This document shows positions 23,209 to 31,032 of a stretch of 64,000 nucleotides of DNA, one piece after another. The position numbers and the translations under genes were made by a program. How positions within the stretch are numbered: the first letter of the stretch is position 1; each line of letters begins with the position of its first letter. Where the stretch lies: positions 149,694 to 213,693 of the forward strand of contig NZ_JAUEMJ010000011.1 of NCBI RefSeq assembly GCF_030403505.1. The letters run 5' to 3'. This DNA comes from Glycomyces tritici (GTDB taxonomy: Bacteria > Actinomycetota > Actinomycetes > Mycobacteriales > Micromonosporaceae). The notes under the pieces are model-generated. The model did no database searches. It was given only the letters and a program-made list of their open reading frames with translations, and was not told the origin of the DNA.

Positions 23209-23416
23209 TGCATCTCCACCCAGTCGCCTGCAGGCAGGTGCATCCGAGCCCCCTCGCTCCTGGAATGGCATTCAGTCCGCGAGGACGGCGATGGTGGAGT
23301 ACCGGTCGATTGGCTGGCACTTTCACCAACCGTCGGTAATCGCGGCGGTTCTCTACGACAATCGATCTCGGCGTCAACGGGCCCGTCGACGCCCGCCTCG
23401 AAGAACCGGAGACACC

Positions 23417-24016
23417 ATGACCTACCAGATCGGCTACCTCGTCGGCAGCCTCGCCACGGGCTCGATCAACCGCACGCTGTCGAAGGCGCTCATCGCTTTG
23501 GCACCCGACGACCTCGAGTTCACCGAGATCCCCATCGGCGATCTTCCGCTCTACAGCTGGGACTACGACGCCGACTTCCCGCCAGAGGGCAGGCGGTTCA
23601 AGGAGGGCATCGAGTCCTCGGACGGACTGCTGTTCGTCTCCCCGGAGTACAACCGGTCGATCCCCGGGGCGCTGAAGAACGCCATCGACTGGGGCTCGCG
23701 TCCGTGGGGGCAGAACTCCTTCGCCCGCAAACCCACCGGCATCATCGGCGCCTCACCAGGCGGCGTCGGGACGGCGGTGATGCAGTCGTCGATGCGCAGC
23801 GTGCTGAGCTTCCTCGACGCGCCACAGCTCAACGCCCCCGAGGCGTACATCACCTACACGCCAGATGACTTCGGCGAGAACGGGTCGGTGACGAACGAGA
23901 GCACCGCCAAATTCCTGCGCCACTATATGGAGGAGTACTGCGCTTTCGTACAGCGAGTCCTGGCCGCCAACGCCCCCGGGCACATCGGCGACAGCGACCC
24001 CGCCTCGACCAAATAG
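23417..24016 (+). CDS. NADPH-dependent FMN reductase family protein
   Basis: 199 residues, ATG at 23417 with CCGGAGACACC upstream. Flavodoxin-like fold: the phosphate loop IGYLVGSLATGSINRTLSKAL, and the family motif FVSPEYNRSIPGALKNAIDWGSRPWG at about residues 73-98, then GVGTAVMQSSMRSVL. Reduces FMN or quinones/azo compounds with NAD(P)H in the cytoplasm. It sits between an integrase remnant and a broken oxidoreductase, so its own context is unclear. Confidence 0.92.
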   Translation: MTYQIGYLVGSLATGSINRTLSKALIALAPDDLEFTEIPIGDLPLYSWDYDADFPPEGRRFKEGIESSDGLLFVSPEYNRSIPGALKNAIDWGSRPWGQNSFARKPTGIIGASPGGVGTAVMQSSMRSVLSFLDAPQLNAPEAYITYTPDDFGENGSVTNESTAKFLRHYMEEYCAFVQRVLAANAPGHIGDSDPASTK

Positions 24017-24083
24017 GCCTGTCGGGTCCCTACAGTGCGGTTTCAGCGGCGCACGCCGCGGCGTACGCGGCCTCGAACTGCGC

Positions 24084-24311
24084 CTACCCGCCGGGGTCGA
24101 AATCGAGGATCGTCTCGCGTCCCCGCAGCAGCTCCCAGCCCTCGTCCATGAGCTGGCCAATGTGCGGGTAGACCGAGAGGTACAGGTTCTCGACCAGGGC
24201 GGTGCACGGTACCGGTTCCGGCAGCGGGACGTCAGTGAAGACGACGCCGTCGGTCGAAGGGAATTCGTTCGGCCGGTTGACGAGGTGCATGGAGGCCATG
24301 CGATCGGTCAT
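24084..24311 (-). pseudogene. Truncated MDR-superfamily NADP oxidoreductase
   Basis: ATG at 24311 opens NRPNEFPSTDGVVFTDVPLP, then ALVENLYLSVYPHIGQLMDE, the N-terminal part of zinc-independent MDR oxidoreductases (typical ALVRNLYLSVDPYMR). The frame ends after 75 of about 330 residues; a possible further scrap of the minus strand (QFEAAYAAACAAETAL then stop) lies at about 24035-24080. The nucleotide-binding domain is gone. Confidence 0.7.
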
Positions 24312-24451
24312 GGCGCATGTCTACCTGCGGTTCGGGTCGGCATACAGCGGTCTGCGCGGAAGAATCTGCCGCTTGCATGAACGGCGCTCATGGAAGTGGC
24401 GGCGGAGCGCCGCGGATGCCCGGACGGCGAATGCGTGGCTAGATTCGCTCG

Positions 24452-24532
24452 GTGAGCGACCTTTCCCCGAGCGAGTTGCGCGTCCTCGTGGCCGTGACCG
24501 AAGAGCAGAGCTTCACCCGGGAGGACGCACCA
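24452..24532 (+). pseudogene. Stub of a LysR-family regulator
   Basis: GTG at 24452 gives MSDLSPSELRVLVAVTEEQS followed by FTREDA, the start of a LysR helix-turn-helix domain (typical LRVLVAVAEEGSFTRAA). Homology stops after about 25 codons. It faces the truncated MDR oxidoreductase across 140 bp, the usual LysR/target arrangement, so both halves of a divergent pair are broken. Confidence 0.55.
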
Positions 24533-24591
24533 GTGTGCCGGGCGGTCTGTTCGAGTACCAGGGTGTTGCGGCCCCACAAGCAACGCTCGGT

Positions 24592-24606
24592 GCGCACGGT
24601 GTGCGC
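24592..24606. promoter_or_regulatory. Palindromic operator before the TetR gene
   Basis: GCGCACGGTGTGCGC: perfect 6-bp arms around three bases, 30 bp before the TetR start codon. The same architecture, GCGCAC-N3-GTGCGC, recurs exactly before the esterase gene at 25468-25482, which supports autoregulation. Confidence 0.75.
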
Positions 24607-24636
24607 TATCCTCGCCGGGAGCTGGAGGAGGTTGCC

Positions 24637-25341
24637 ATGACCGAACCGTCGATTCCGTCCGTGTGGGCGCGTGAGCTCGCCGCGAAGCCCGCCGGGCTCA
24701 GCCGCGATCGGATTGTGGCCGCCGCGCTGGAGCTGCTGGATGCGGAGGGCTTGGCGGCGTTGAGCATGCGCTCGCTCGGGAAGCGGCTCGACGCGGGCGC
24801 GACCTCGATGTACCGGCACGTCGCCAACAAGGACGAGCTCATCGAACTGGTCGTGGACGAGGTGTACGGCGAGGTGGCGGTGCCCGAGCCGGCCGGACGG
24901 GACGGCTGGCGCGGCGGGGTCGCCGCTGCGGCGCGGAGCCTGCGTGCGATGGCGCTGCGCCACCAGTGGGTGACCGGCGTCCTCGGGCAGGTGGGACTGG
25001 CCTACTTGGGGCCCAATCTCTCTCGGGTCTCGCAGCGGATGCTCGACGTGCTCGGCGCAGGCGGGTTCGACCCGCTGGAGGCCGATCAGGCGATGAGCGC
25101 GGTCACCTCCTTTGTGGTCGGCACTGTGACCAGTGAGGCCGCGTGGCTGAGCCTGGTCCACCGCAGCGGCAAGTCCGAGGCGGAACTCGTCGCAGGCCTG
25201 CAGGAGGTGCAGGACCACCTGAACGAGACGGCTGCCGCCGAGGCGTACGACGACCCGGCCGTGTACCGCGAGGACGCCTTCGCGTTCGGGCTCGATCTCA
25301 TCTTGGACGGGCTTCAAGCCCGGCTCGACCGCAAGCCCTGA
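24637..25341 (+). CDS. TetR-family regulator
   Basis: 234 residues from the ATG at 24637 (GGAGGAGG site). HTH at about residues 35-70 (LSMRSLGKRLDAGATSMYRH, then VANKDELIEL) and a TetR_C-type ligand domain. The 15-bp palindrome just upstream matches the operators before the esterase gene downstream, so it most likely represses itself and that gene. A perfect terminator follows its stop, which means the esterase has its own promoter. It is a distant relative of the TetR at 15.8 kb, with a different operator. Confidence 0.92.
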   Translation: MTEPSIPSVWARELAAKPAGLSRDRIVAAALELLDAEGLAALSMRSLGKRLDAGATSMYRHVANKDELIELVVDEVYGEVAVPEPAGRDGWRGGVAAAARSLRAMALRHQWVTGVLGQVGLAYLGPNLSRVSQRMLDVLGAGGFDPLEADQAMSAVTSFVVGTVTSEAAWLSLVHRSGKSEAELVAGLQEVQDHLNETAAAEAYDDPAVYREDAFAFGLDLILDGLQARLDRKP

Positions 25342-25356
25342 CCTCGACCACCAGGA

Positions 25357-25384
25357 CGGGCGGCGCTTTCGCGCCGCCCGTTTT
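25357..25384 (+). terminator. Rho-independent terminator after the TetR gene
   Basis: CGGGCGGCGC, loop TTTC, GCGCCGCCCG, then TTTT. It starts 15 bp after the regulator's stop codon. Confidence 0.92.
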
Positions 25385-25447
25385 CGGTGCGCCCCAAGCA
25401 GTTCGATGCGAAAACGCGGGCCCCTCTTGCGCGGCGCCCGCTAGGAT

Positions 25448-25482
25448 GCGTACAGTGTGCTCATCAAGCGCACACTGTGCGC
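25448..25482. promoter_or_regulatory. Pair of TetR operators before the esterase gene
   Basis: Site 1 (25448-25462) GCGTACAGTGTGCTC is a degenerate copy and site 2 (25468-25482) GCGCACACTGTGCGC a perfect copy of GCGCAC-N3-GTGCGC. The starts are 20 bp apart, close to two helical turns. TAGGAT at 25442-25447 is a likely -10 box, so a bound repressor would cover the transcription start. Confidence 0.75.
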
Positions 25483-25497
25483 AGAACCGAGGGAGAC

Positions 25498-26688
25498 ATG
25501 ATGAACGACGTTGCAACCGAACCGCGCCGATCGCTCGGCCGCCGCCTGATCGGCGGCCTCGGGCGTGGACTCGCTTGGGCCATCGCAGTCTTGACCGTAC
25601 TGATCGGACTCGCGTTCTTCAGCGGCCCGATCCCGCTCGGCCCCGCCGAGGACACGGTCAGCGTGGTCGCGATGCTCGTGCCTTGGCTGACCGGCACGCT
25701 GGTCGTGTTCGGCCTCATCGGCATCGCCACGCTCGTCTACGCGTGGCGGGCTCGGCGCCGGGCTCTCGCGACCGCCGGAATTCTCGCGGGTCTCGCCGCC
25801 TCGCTCATGTGCGCCGTCCCATGGGCCGCCGCAAGCCGCGACGCCGACGTGTCCTGGGGCGAGTACTTCGCCGCCGCACCGGAAGCCACGCCGGACGCGA
25901 CCGAGACCTACGCGACAGTGGACGGCCAGGACCTCCGAGTCGACGTCTACGAGCCCGCCGACGCCTCCGGCCCGGTGCCCGCGATCGTCTACGTCCACGG
26001 CGGCGGCTGGTCCGGCGGCTCGCGATCCGAAAGCGCCCCATGGCAGCAGTGGCTGGCCGATCAAGGCTATGCGGTCTTCTCGATCGACTACCGGCTCGCT
26101 CCTCCGCCGCGCTGGCAGGACGCGGTGGGCGACGTCAAGTGCGCACTCGGATGGGTGCGCGCCAACGCGACGGCGTACGGCGCCGATCCCGCCGCGGTCT
26201 CGCTCGTCGGCGACTCCGCGGGCGGGCACCTCTCGATGATGGCCGCCTACACCGTCGGCGACCCGGAGTTCACGCCCTCATGCGCCGTCGAGGAAGCGCC
26301 GGTGACCTCGGTGTCCGCCTGGTTCGCCCCCACCGACCTCACCACGCTCGCCGCCGAGTCGGACATGCCCGCCAGCGCCGAGGGCTACCTCACCCCGTTC
26401 CTCGGCGCGAGCCTGGACGAGGAAACCGGCCGTTACGAGACGACCTCGCCGCTGACCCATGTGGACGCCGAGGCGCCCCCGACGATGATCGTGCAGGGCG
26501 AGGCGGATCGGCTCGTGTCCCTCGGCCAGGGCGCGGCGCTCGCGGAAGCGCTCAGGGCGGTGGGTGTCCCGGTCACGGAGCTGGACCTGGCATGGTCGCA
26601 TCACGGCTTCACGGGACAGTGGGGCTCATGGGGTTCGCAGGCGTTGCGACCAGCCGCGCTGGAATTCCTCGGTGAGTACTCGGCGTAG
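25498..26688 (+). CDS. Membrane-anchored alpha/beta-hydrolase (carboxylesterase type)
   Basis: 396 residues; adjacent ATGs at 25498 and 25501 share the GAGGGAGA site. Three hydrophobic segments occupy about residues 23-110, then a lipase-like catalytic domain: oxyanion loop VHGGGWSGGS (about 165), IDYRLAPPPRWQDAVGDVKCAL, the nucleophile elbow GDSAGG (about 238), an Asp in GEADRLV and the His in SHHGF (about 367). It should hydrolyse short-chain esters at the outer face of the membrane. Two operators of the preceding TetR lie in its promoter, so the ligand of the regulator may be its substrate or product. Confidence 0.9.
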   Translation: MMNDVATEPRRSLGRRLIGGLGRGLAWAIAVLTVLIGLAFFSGPIPLGPAEDTVSVVAMLVPWLTGTLVVFGLIGIATLVYAWRARRRALATAGILAGLAASLMCAVPWAAASRDADVSWGEYFAAAPEATPDATETYATVDGQDLRVDVYEPADASGPVPAIVYVHGGGWSGGSRSESAPWQQWLADQGYAVFSIDYRLAPPPRWQDAVGDVKCALGWVRANATAYGADPAAVSLVGDSAGGHLSMMAAYTVGDPEFTPSCAVEEAPVTSVSAWFAPTDLTTLAAESDMPASAEGYLTPFLGASLDEETGRYETTSPLTHVDAEAPPTMIVQGEADRLVSLGQGAALAEALRAVGVPVTELDLAWSHHGFTGQWGSWGSQALRPAALEFLGEYSA

Positions 26689-27571
26689 CGTTCGGAGGCG
26701 CCACCGCAAAGCCACGACTGCTCTTCGCGAGTCCCGACATGCGAGGTCGAAGGCAGGGTCGCGACTGGCGTCATTGCGGCGAGGGGCCGGACCGAAGCGG
26801 TGGTCCAGCGGTCCCGCAGATGTTCACCCTCCTCGCCGCCATCACCACCGTGGCAACCCCTCATTGTTCTGGCGACCGCGACCGCGGCCGAGTTCGAGAG
26901 AGCGGACCACTCATCAGCTGGGTACGGATCCAGCTCACCGGTTGCCGTCTTCGCAGATGAGCGATGGCGATCAGCGCGCGGCACCTCGAGGCCGACCCCC
27001 ACGTTCTCGGCGGGGATCTTCAGGTCCACCTCGCGCGCGAGGAGTTCGTCCACCGTTCCCGACGCCGGGACGGCGAACACCTCCTTCTGCGCTTCGGCCC
27101 GGTCCCATTTAACGCTGGGTATGCCAACAAACTTCCGTCGAGCCGTTGACTACACGGCGTTCGGTCGAGGCTTCCACGATCCATCGCTCTTCTTCGACGC
27201 CGCGATCGTGTGCGTAGCTCGACTTCGAGAGTCCTTGCCACAGTGAGGAACTGGCCATGCGCCGGTGTCCCCAGAACCCGAGGAGGCCAAGCTCTGCAGA
27301 CACCACTCCCCTTGGGAGGTTCGATACCGTGGCCAGCACTCCAGATACGACTGTGCGAGCGCCGGGAGGGTGCAACCGGAGCACACGAAACCCAAGGGTC
27401 ACAGTAGACCGGAGCTCCCCCGCGCAGGGGACATCGCTTCCTCGCGCGAGGGAGCCCGCGGGAATGTCCCGAGCTAGAGTTGGTGCACCACCTTTTAAGA
27501 GGACGGACCTCATTGGATCTGCCAAGCGGTGGAAGCCTACGAGGATTCGTGCTCACCCCAGGAGGACATCA
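26689..27571. other. Long intergenic region, no confident gene
   Basis: 883 bp. A minus frame (about 26830-27140, containing VKWDRAEAQKEVFAVPASGT and VDLKIPAENVGVGLEV) has protein-like composition and an AAGGAG next to a GTG at 27080, but no family is recognised and the start is too close to the site. Near 27411-27465 there is a GC-rich segment with nested inverted repeats (GGGACAT / ATGTCCC around CTCGCGCGAG), probably a hairpin in the region upstream of the next gene. Confidence 0.3.
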
Positions 27572-27967
27572 GTGAAACGCTTCACCAGCAGACTCGCAGG
27601 AGTCACAGGGACCGCGATGATGGTCATTGCCATGCTCGGCTTCTCCGCCGTGCAAGCCAACGCGCAAGATGCCGGGGCAGCTGGCGATATCAGCATCCAG
27701 AGCAGCTGCGAGCACTTTTGGCACTTCGCCGACGGCCGCACCGGCTCCACCACTGCCACCGACGTGAACATCCGCTCCGGCCCTCACAACACCAGCCCTT
27801 CCTGCACGATCCTCGGCCAGGCCCAACCGTCTCACTCGCTTCGATTCGACTGCTATACCGGCGGCACCGGCGGCACCTGGACGCACGTCTTCAACTACAC
27901 CACAGGTGTCAGCGGCTGGATCAAGGACGAGTTCCTCACGGGCTACGGCGCTTTGAAATCCTGCTAG
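27572..27967 (+). CDS. Secreted SH3-domain protein
   Basis: 131 residues from a GTG at 27572 with CAGGAGGAC upstream. Signal peptide about 1-33 (KRFTSRLAGV start, hydrophobic core, QANA end). The mature part is one bacterial SH3 domain: TATDVNIRSGPHNTSPSCTI, then VSGWIKDEFL at the end. Such domains bind peptidoglycan or peptides; here no enzymatic domain is attached. A hairpin terminator follows 23 bp after the stop. Confidence 0.82.
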   Translation: MKRFTSRLAGVTGTAMMVIAMLGFSAVQANAQDAGAAGDISIQSSCEHFWHFADGRTGSTTATDVNIRSGPHNTSPSCTILGQAQPSHSLRFDCYTGGTGGTWTHVFNYTTGVSGWIKDEFLTGYGALKSC

Positions 27968-27990
27968 GCGGCAGCGTCATCCGCCTATTC

Positions 27991-28014
27991 GCCCGGGCTT
28001 CTCCAAGCCCGGGC
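27991..28014 (+). terminator. Hairpin terminator after the SH3 protein gene
   Basis: GCCCGGGCTT, loop CTCC, AAGCCCGGGC, a perfect 10-bp stem without T-run. Confidence 0.75.
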
Positions 28015-28254
28015 ACCGCTCGTCCAGAGGCGGAAAGTGCGGGCCTTACTTACCGGCCGCCCCTCGGTCGGGCCGAATTCGATGCTCCCCAAGAGGCTCA
28101 GGGCACGGACCCTGCGCTCGCTGCGAGTCCTATCGGCAGATTCCTCGAAGACGAGCACTGGAGCGTTCGGGCCCGTCCGGGCCCTAGCTGGTGTCGTGAA
28201 TGCGTGACGTGCCGCTCAGCAACGACGATGCTCGCGAATAGTCACCAGTTCGTG

Positions 28255-28420
28255 AACCGTCGCGGCTGGACGCGCATGAGGTCACCGCGGTCGACGCGGA
28301 CTTTATCCGCGGGCTGGCCGGATCGGACATCGGCGACGACTTCATGCTGGAGCTGCTGTCAGGCAAGGTCCTGAACGGCGCTGAGCTGCGCCGCTGGTTC
28401 GGATCTTCAATCGGATGAGT
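28255..28420 (+). pseudogene. C-terminal scrap of an unknown gene
   Basis: One frame reads EVTAVDADFIRGLAGSDIGD, then DFMLELLSGKVLNGAELRRWFG and a stop at 28418. It has the low-bias look of real coding sequence but no start, being closed upstream by a TAG. I do not recognise it. The rest of 28015-28543 holds nothing convincing. Confidence 0.3.
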
Positions 28421-28543
28421 GAGGGCCCTGCCGTCGGAGTACCTCCACGTGCGTGGAGTTCGGTTCTGAGGCGGGTTCCGAGGAGTAGTTTCCGAGCCGA
28501 CAGCGGCCCCGGACTCCGCTGGTACCAAGGAAGGACAAAGGAC

Positions 28544-28771
28544 ATGGCAACTGCATGGAATGACCTGGACGCGATCAAGGAGACGTTCGCGCAGCTGGCG
28601 GCTCCGCGCCGCCTGGCGATGGCCGCTGAACTTCTTGAGTGGACCGTGGGGAACTTCTGAACTCCGTTCAGCGACCTGGCCGTCAGTGACATCGTTTCGC
28701 GTTCAGCTGCCGCGGTCCGTGACGCGGTCGGCCGCGGCGCGCTGTGCTTCGACGACCTCAACGCTTTGTAG
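28544..28771 (+). pseudogene. Small gene interrupted by an in-frame TGA
   Basis: ATG at 28544 with AAAGGA upstream encodes MATAWNDLDAIKETFAQLAA and on to WTVGNF, then TGA at codon 39, and the same frame continues TPFSDLAVSDIVSRSAAAVR to GALCFDDLNAL and a TAG at 28769. A single TGG to TGA change would explain it (NF-W-TPF). The 75-residue product is unknown; a shortened 38-residue product may still be made. Confidence 0.5.
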
Positions 28772-28794
28772 GCAGCGCCAGAGCATGAACATCG

Positions 28795-29109
28795 GCGTCG
28801 TTATAGAGGAGCACCTGCTGGTCCTGGTCGATCTGGGGTATGAGAAGTTCCGGGCGTTCCCCGCTGTGGTCATGGGGCACAAGAAGCGGCGGCAAGCTGA
28901 CCGAGGACCAGAAGTCATGGACCTGGCTCATCGGCGCCAAGAGGGCCCTGGCCGAGAAAGCCAACGCCGACCTGAAGACGCGTTTCCGCTGCCTGCAGAA
29001 AGTCTCGCTCAACCCCTGGAGGATCGGGACCATCGCCCGCGCGTGCCTGGCGTTCTTCCGCATCGAGCACCCCCGCCGCCTCATCCTCATCAGAGTGCCG
29101 CGTGAGTAG
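28795..29109 (+). pseudogene. C-terminal remnant of an IS5-type transposase (copy A)
   Basis: VLVDLGYEKFRAFPAV in one frame, then after a frameshift near 28885 GGKLTEDQKSWTWLIGAKRA, LAEKANADLKTRFRCLQKVSLNPWRIG. This is the end of an IS5/HARBI-like DDE transposase (typical PVERANAHLKTWRVL...). The N-terminal and first catalytic parts are missing. Its last ~150 bp recur at 29783-29930. Confidence 0.7.
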
Positions 29110-29126
29110 CCCGAAGAAGCTCAGTG
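28980..29126 (+). repeat. Direct repeat A (transposase 3' end)
   Basis: From CGTTTCCGCTGCCTGCAGAA to GCTCAGTG this segment matches 29783-29930 with scattered differences. The two copies flank the lamin-tail-like gene. The end GCCCGAAxAxGCTCAGTG may be the terminal sequence of the original IS. Confidence 0.7.
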
Positions 29127-29609
29127 GAAGGTTACGTAGCCGTTGCCGTCGGCGTCATTGCGCGCCGGGTTGTAGGAGTGGGAATCCGCCCCCGCGCCCG
29201 ACGGCTTGTACAGATAGATAGAGTCGCCGGTGTTGTTCCAGATGAAGTTGCAGTTGTCCCGGTAGACGACGTTGTTCCCGTCCGAATCGTTGCCGTTGCC
29301 GCCGCGAAGCCGAACGTAGTCACCGGGCTGGAGGTAGTGGTCGGCGGTGAACTTGAAGCTGTTGCCGACAGCGTCCTTGACCAGGTAGCCACGGAGATTG
29401 ATCGTCGCAGTCGTGGAGTAGTTCTTGATGGTCAGGTACTCCTCGGAGGTGTTCCCTCCCACGCAGCGGTTGTCATCGCGGCCGGGCGCGTTGTACTGGA
29501 TTCCGCGGATCTTGAGGGCCGACTGGTACTCGGCAGCGGAGGCCGGGGTCGCGGTGGCAGCGAGGGCGGCGACGACCAGGCCGACGGCTATAAGCGTCTT
29601 CTTAAGCAC
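29121..29609 (-). CDS. Secreted lamin-tail-domain protein
   Basis: 162 residues from a GTG at 29609 with AGGA upstream. Signal peptide about 1-26 (LKKTLIAVGLVVAALAATA ... ASA). The remainder is one lamin-tail Ig-like domain: IRGIQYNAPG, NTSEEYLTIKNYS, INLRGYLVKDAVGNSF, YLQPGDYVRLRGGNG, WNNTGDSIYLYKPSG. Such domains occur in bacterial cell-surface and secreted proteins, often with nucleases; here it stands alone. Its stop codon lies inside direct repeat A. Confidence 0.85.
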   Translation of the reverse strand: MLKKTLIAVGLVVAALAATATPASAAEYQSALKIRGIQYNAPGRDDNRCVGGNTSEEYLTIKNYSTTATINLRGYLVKDAVGNSFKFTADHYLQPGDYVRLRGGNGNDSDGNNVVYRDNCNFIWNNTGDSIYLYKPSGAGADSHSYNPARNDADGNGYVTFH

Positions 29610-29782
29610 TAGAATGTCCTGATTGTTGCGAAGTCAAGGGATGGCTCGAATCGCACGTCGTGGGGATGTTCGAGCGACTGAAAACAAATGATAGCACTCA
29701 TCGGAATTACAGTAGGGGAGCTCGCCTGCACCCCGTTTCCGCCTGTAGCGCCTCCATTCCCGCAGGTTGCCTATCGTAAGAT

Positions 29783-29930
29783 GCGTTTCCGCTGCCTGCA
29801 GAAGGTCTCACTCGATCCCTGGAAGATCGGGATCTTCGCCCGCGCCTGCCTGGCCATCCAACGCATCGAGCGACCCCGACGACTCATCCTCACTCAGCAC
29901 ACATGATGCGTTGCCCGAAAAGGCTCAGTG
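29783..29930 (+). repeat. Direct repeat B (second transposase 3' end)
   Basis: Encodes MRFRCLQKVSLDPWKIGIFA, RACLAIQRIERPRRLIL, against RFRCLQKVSLNPWRIGTIA in copy A. Only the terminal ~150 bp of the element are left. The C-terminus of the acetyltransferase gene on the minus strand runs into it. Confidence 0.7.
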
Positions 29931-30646
29931 CCACCATGGCCTCTGATCCGACCGGCCTCTCCCGCGCCCTCGGACCCGAGTCCGAACCAAGTCCGGCAGT
30001 CGCCGTCGAACCCGGTCACTGTGACCGGGGGACGCAACCGGGAACGCCAGTCGGCTGCTTCCATGCGGAACCTGCGGGAGGTCCGAGCGACACCGCCGTA
30101 GACCGCTTCGACGTCGATACCGTCGTCGCGGTAGCCGAGCCGTTCAGACACCCCGACCGACTTGCCGTTCGTTCTGAACGATCTGGAGCGGCAACTCCGG
30201 GCCTGCAGCCAGTCGAACGCGAACCCGAGAACGCCGGCGCGCGCTTCGGTGCCGTACCCGTTGCCCTGTTGTGCGAGGGTCAGCCACGAGATCGTGACGG
30301 CTTCGCGCGTCACCGGGAAGTGTTTGGAGTACAGGGTTTGGACACCAATGGGTTTCCCGTCGAGCCACACACCGAGTTCCAGGTGCCAGTTGTCGGCAGT
30401 CCACCGGGCGACTTCCCCAAGCTGGACCTGGACAACTCTTCTCGCGCGATCTTCAGGCGGTGCGCTCGACCATGACGACCGGGCCGACCCGATCGGGTTC
30501 TCGAACGGCTCCTCCCCCACTGCATGGATGGGTTCGCGCGCGCAGTCGGCGAGCAGCGGCAGCTCATCAGGGTGGGGAAGTCGCAGCGCGAGCCGAGCGG
30601 TGTTGATCCGGAGCCGGTAGAGCGGTATGACGTCACTGATGGGCAT
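29894..30646 (-). CDS. GNAT-family acetyltransferase, C-terminus altered by IS remnant
   Basis: 250 residues from the ATG at 30646 (an in-frame ATG at 30682 is also possible; neither has a good ribosome site). It starts IPLYRLRINTARLALRLP as in RimJ-like N-acetyltransferases, has WHLELGVWLDGKPIGVQTLY, the acetyl-CoA loop LAQQGNGYGTEARAGVLGFA and ERLGYRDDGIDV near the end. The segment QARSCRSRSFRTN is less regular than normal and might contain a compensated frameshift. The last ~30 residues are encoded across the border of repeat B, so the natural stop seems lost. Substrate unknown. Confidence 0.7.
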   Translation of the reverse strand: MPISDVIPLYRLRINTARLALRLPHPDELPLLADCAREPIHAVGEEPFENPIGSARSSWSSAPPEDRARRVVQVQLGEVARWTADNWHLELGVWLDGKPIGVQTLYSKHFPVTREAVTISWLTLAQQGNGYGTEARAGVLGFAFDWLQARSCRSRSFRTNGKSVGVSERLGYRDDGIDVEAVYGGVARTSRRFRMEAADWRSRLRPPVTVTGFDGDCRTWFGLGSEGAGEAGRIRGHGGTEPFRATHHVC

Positions 30647-30848
30647 TCGCCCAGTGTCGAATGTACGGCGAGCCGCCGGCAACTGGTTATCCAGCGGGAC
30701 AATCGAATCGGTGCCCCAAATGACTCCTGAAGGCGGCGTTCAACTCTTTGAGAGCTTCAAACTTGGTGGTTGCACCGGGCTGACACTATGTCTCGCACCC
30801 GATATATTCTCACAATATTGCAAGGAACTCCGCTCTCAGTGCTGCGGC

Positions 30849-30978
30849 TCTACAAAGGCGTCGCGCGGGGCCGCAGGCCTGCCCGAAGGACACGAAAAAG
30901 GCCCTGCTACCAGGGCCTCTAATCTGTGTGCGAGGGGGACTTGAACCCCACATCCAAATAGGAGACTAGCACCTCAAG
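30849..30978 (-). repeat. Island boundary repeat, copy 1: tRNA-Leu(GAG) 3' fragment plus terminator
   Basis: Read on the minus strand: CTTGAGGTGCTAG (anticodon loop and 3' anticodon stem), long variable arm, T-arm and acceptor 3' strand down to about 30927, then the hairpin GGCCCTG/CAGGGCC and about 50 bp of flank. Changes in the T-arm and acceptor make it a degenerate copy. The 5' half of the tRNA is absent. The same block is present at 46081-46214. The rest of the 30647-31032 gap shows no gene. Confidence 0.8.
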
Positions 30979-31032
30979 AAAGAAACCGTATGCGATGACT
31001 TTGAGAGCACGAGTTCCTGATCATGCCAATAG

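Noticed and set aside
27411..27465. CRISPR-repeat-like segment (CTCCCCCGCGCAGGGGAC)
   Set aside because: Single copy with no spaced repeats and no cas genes; better explained as a hairpin.
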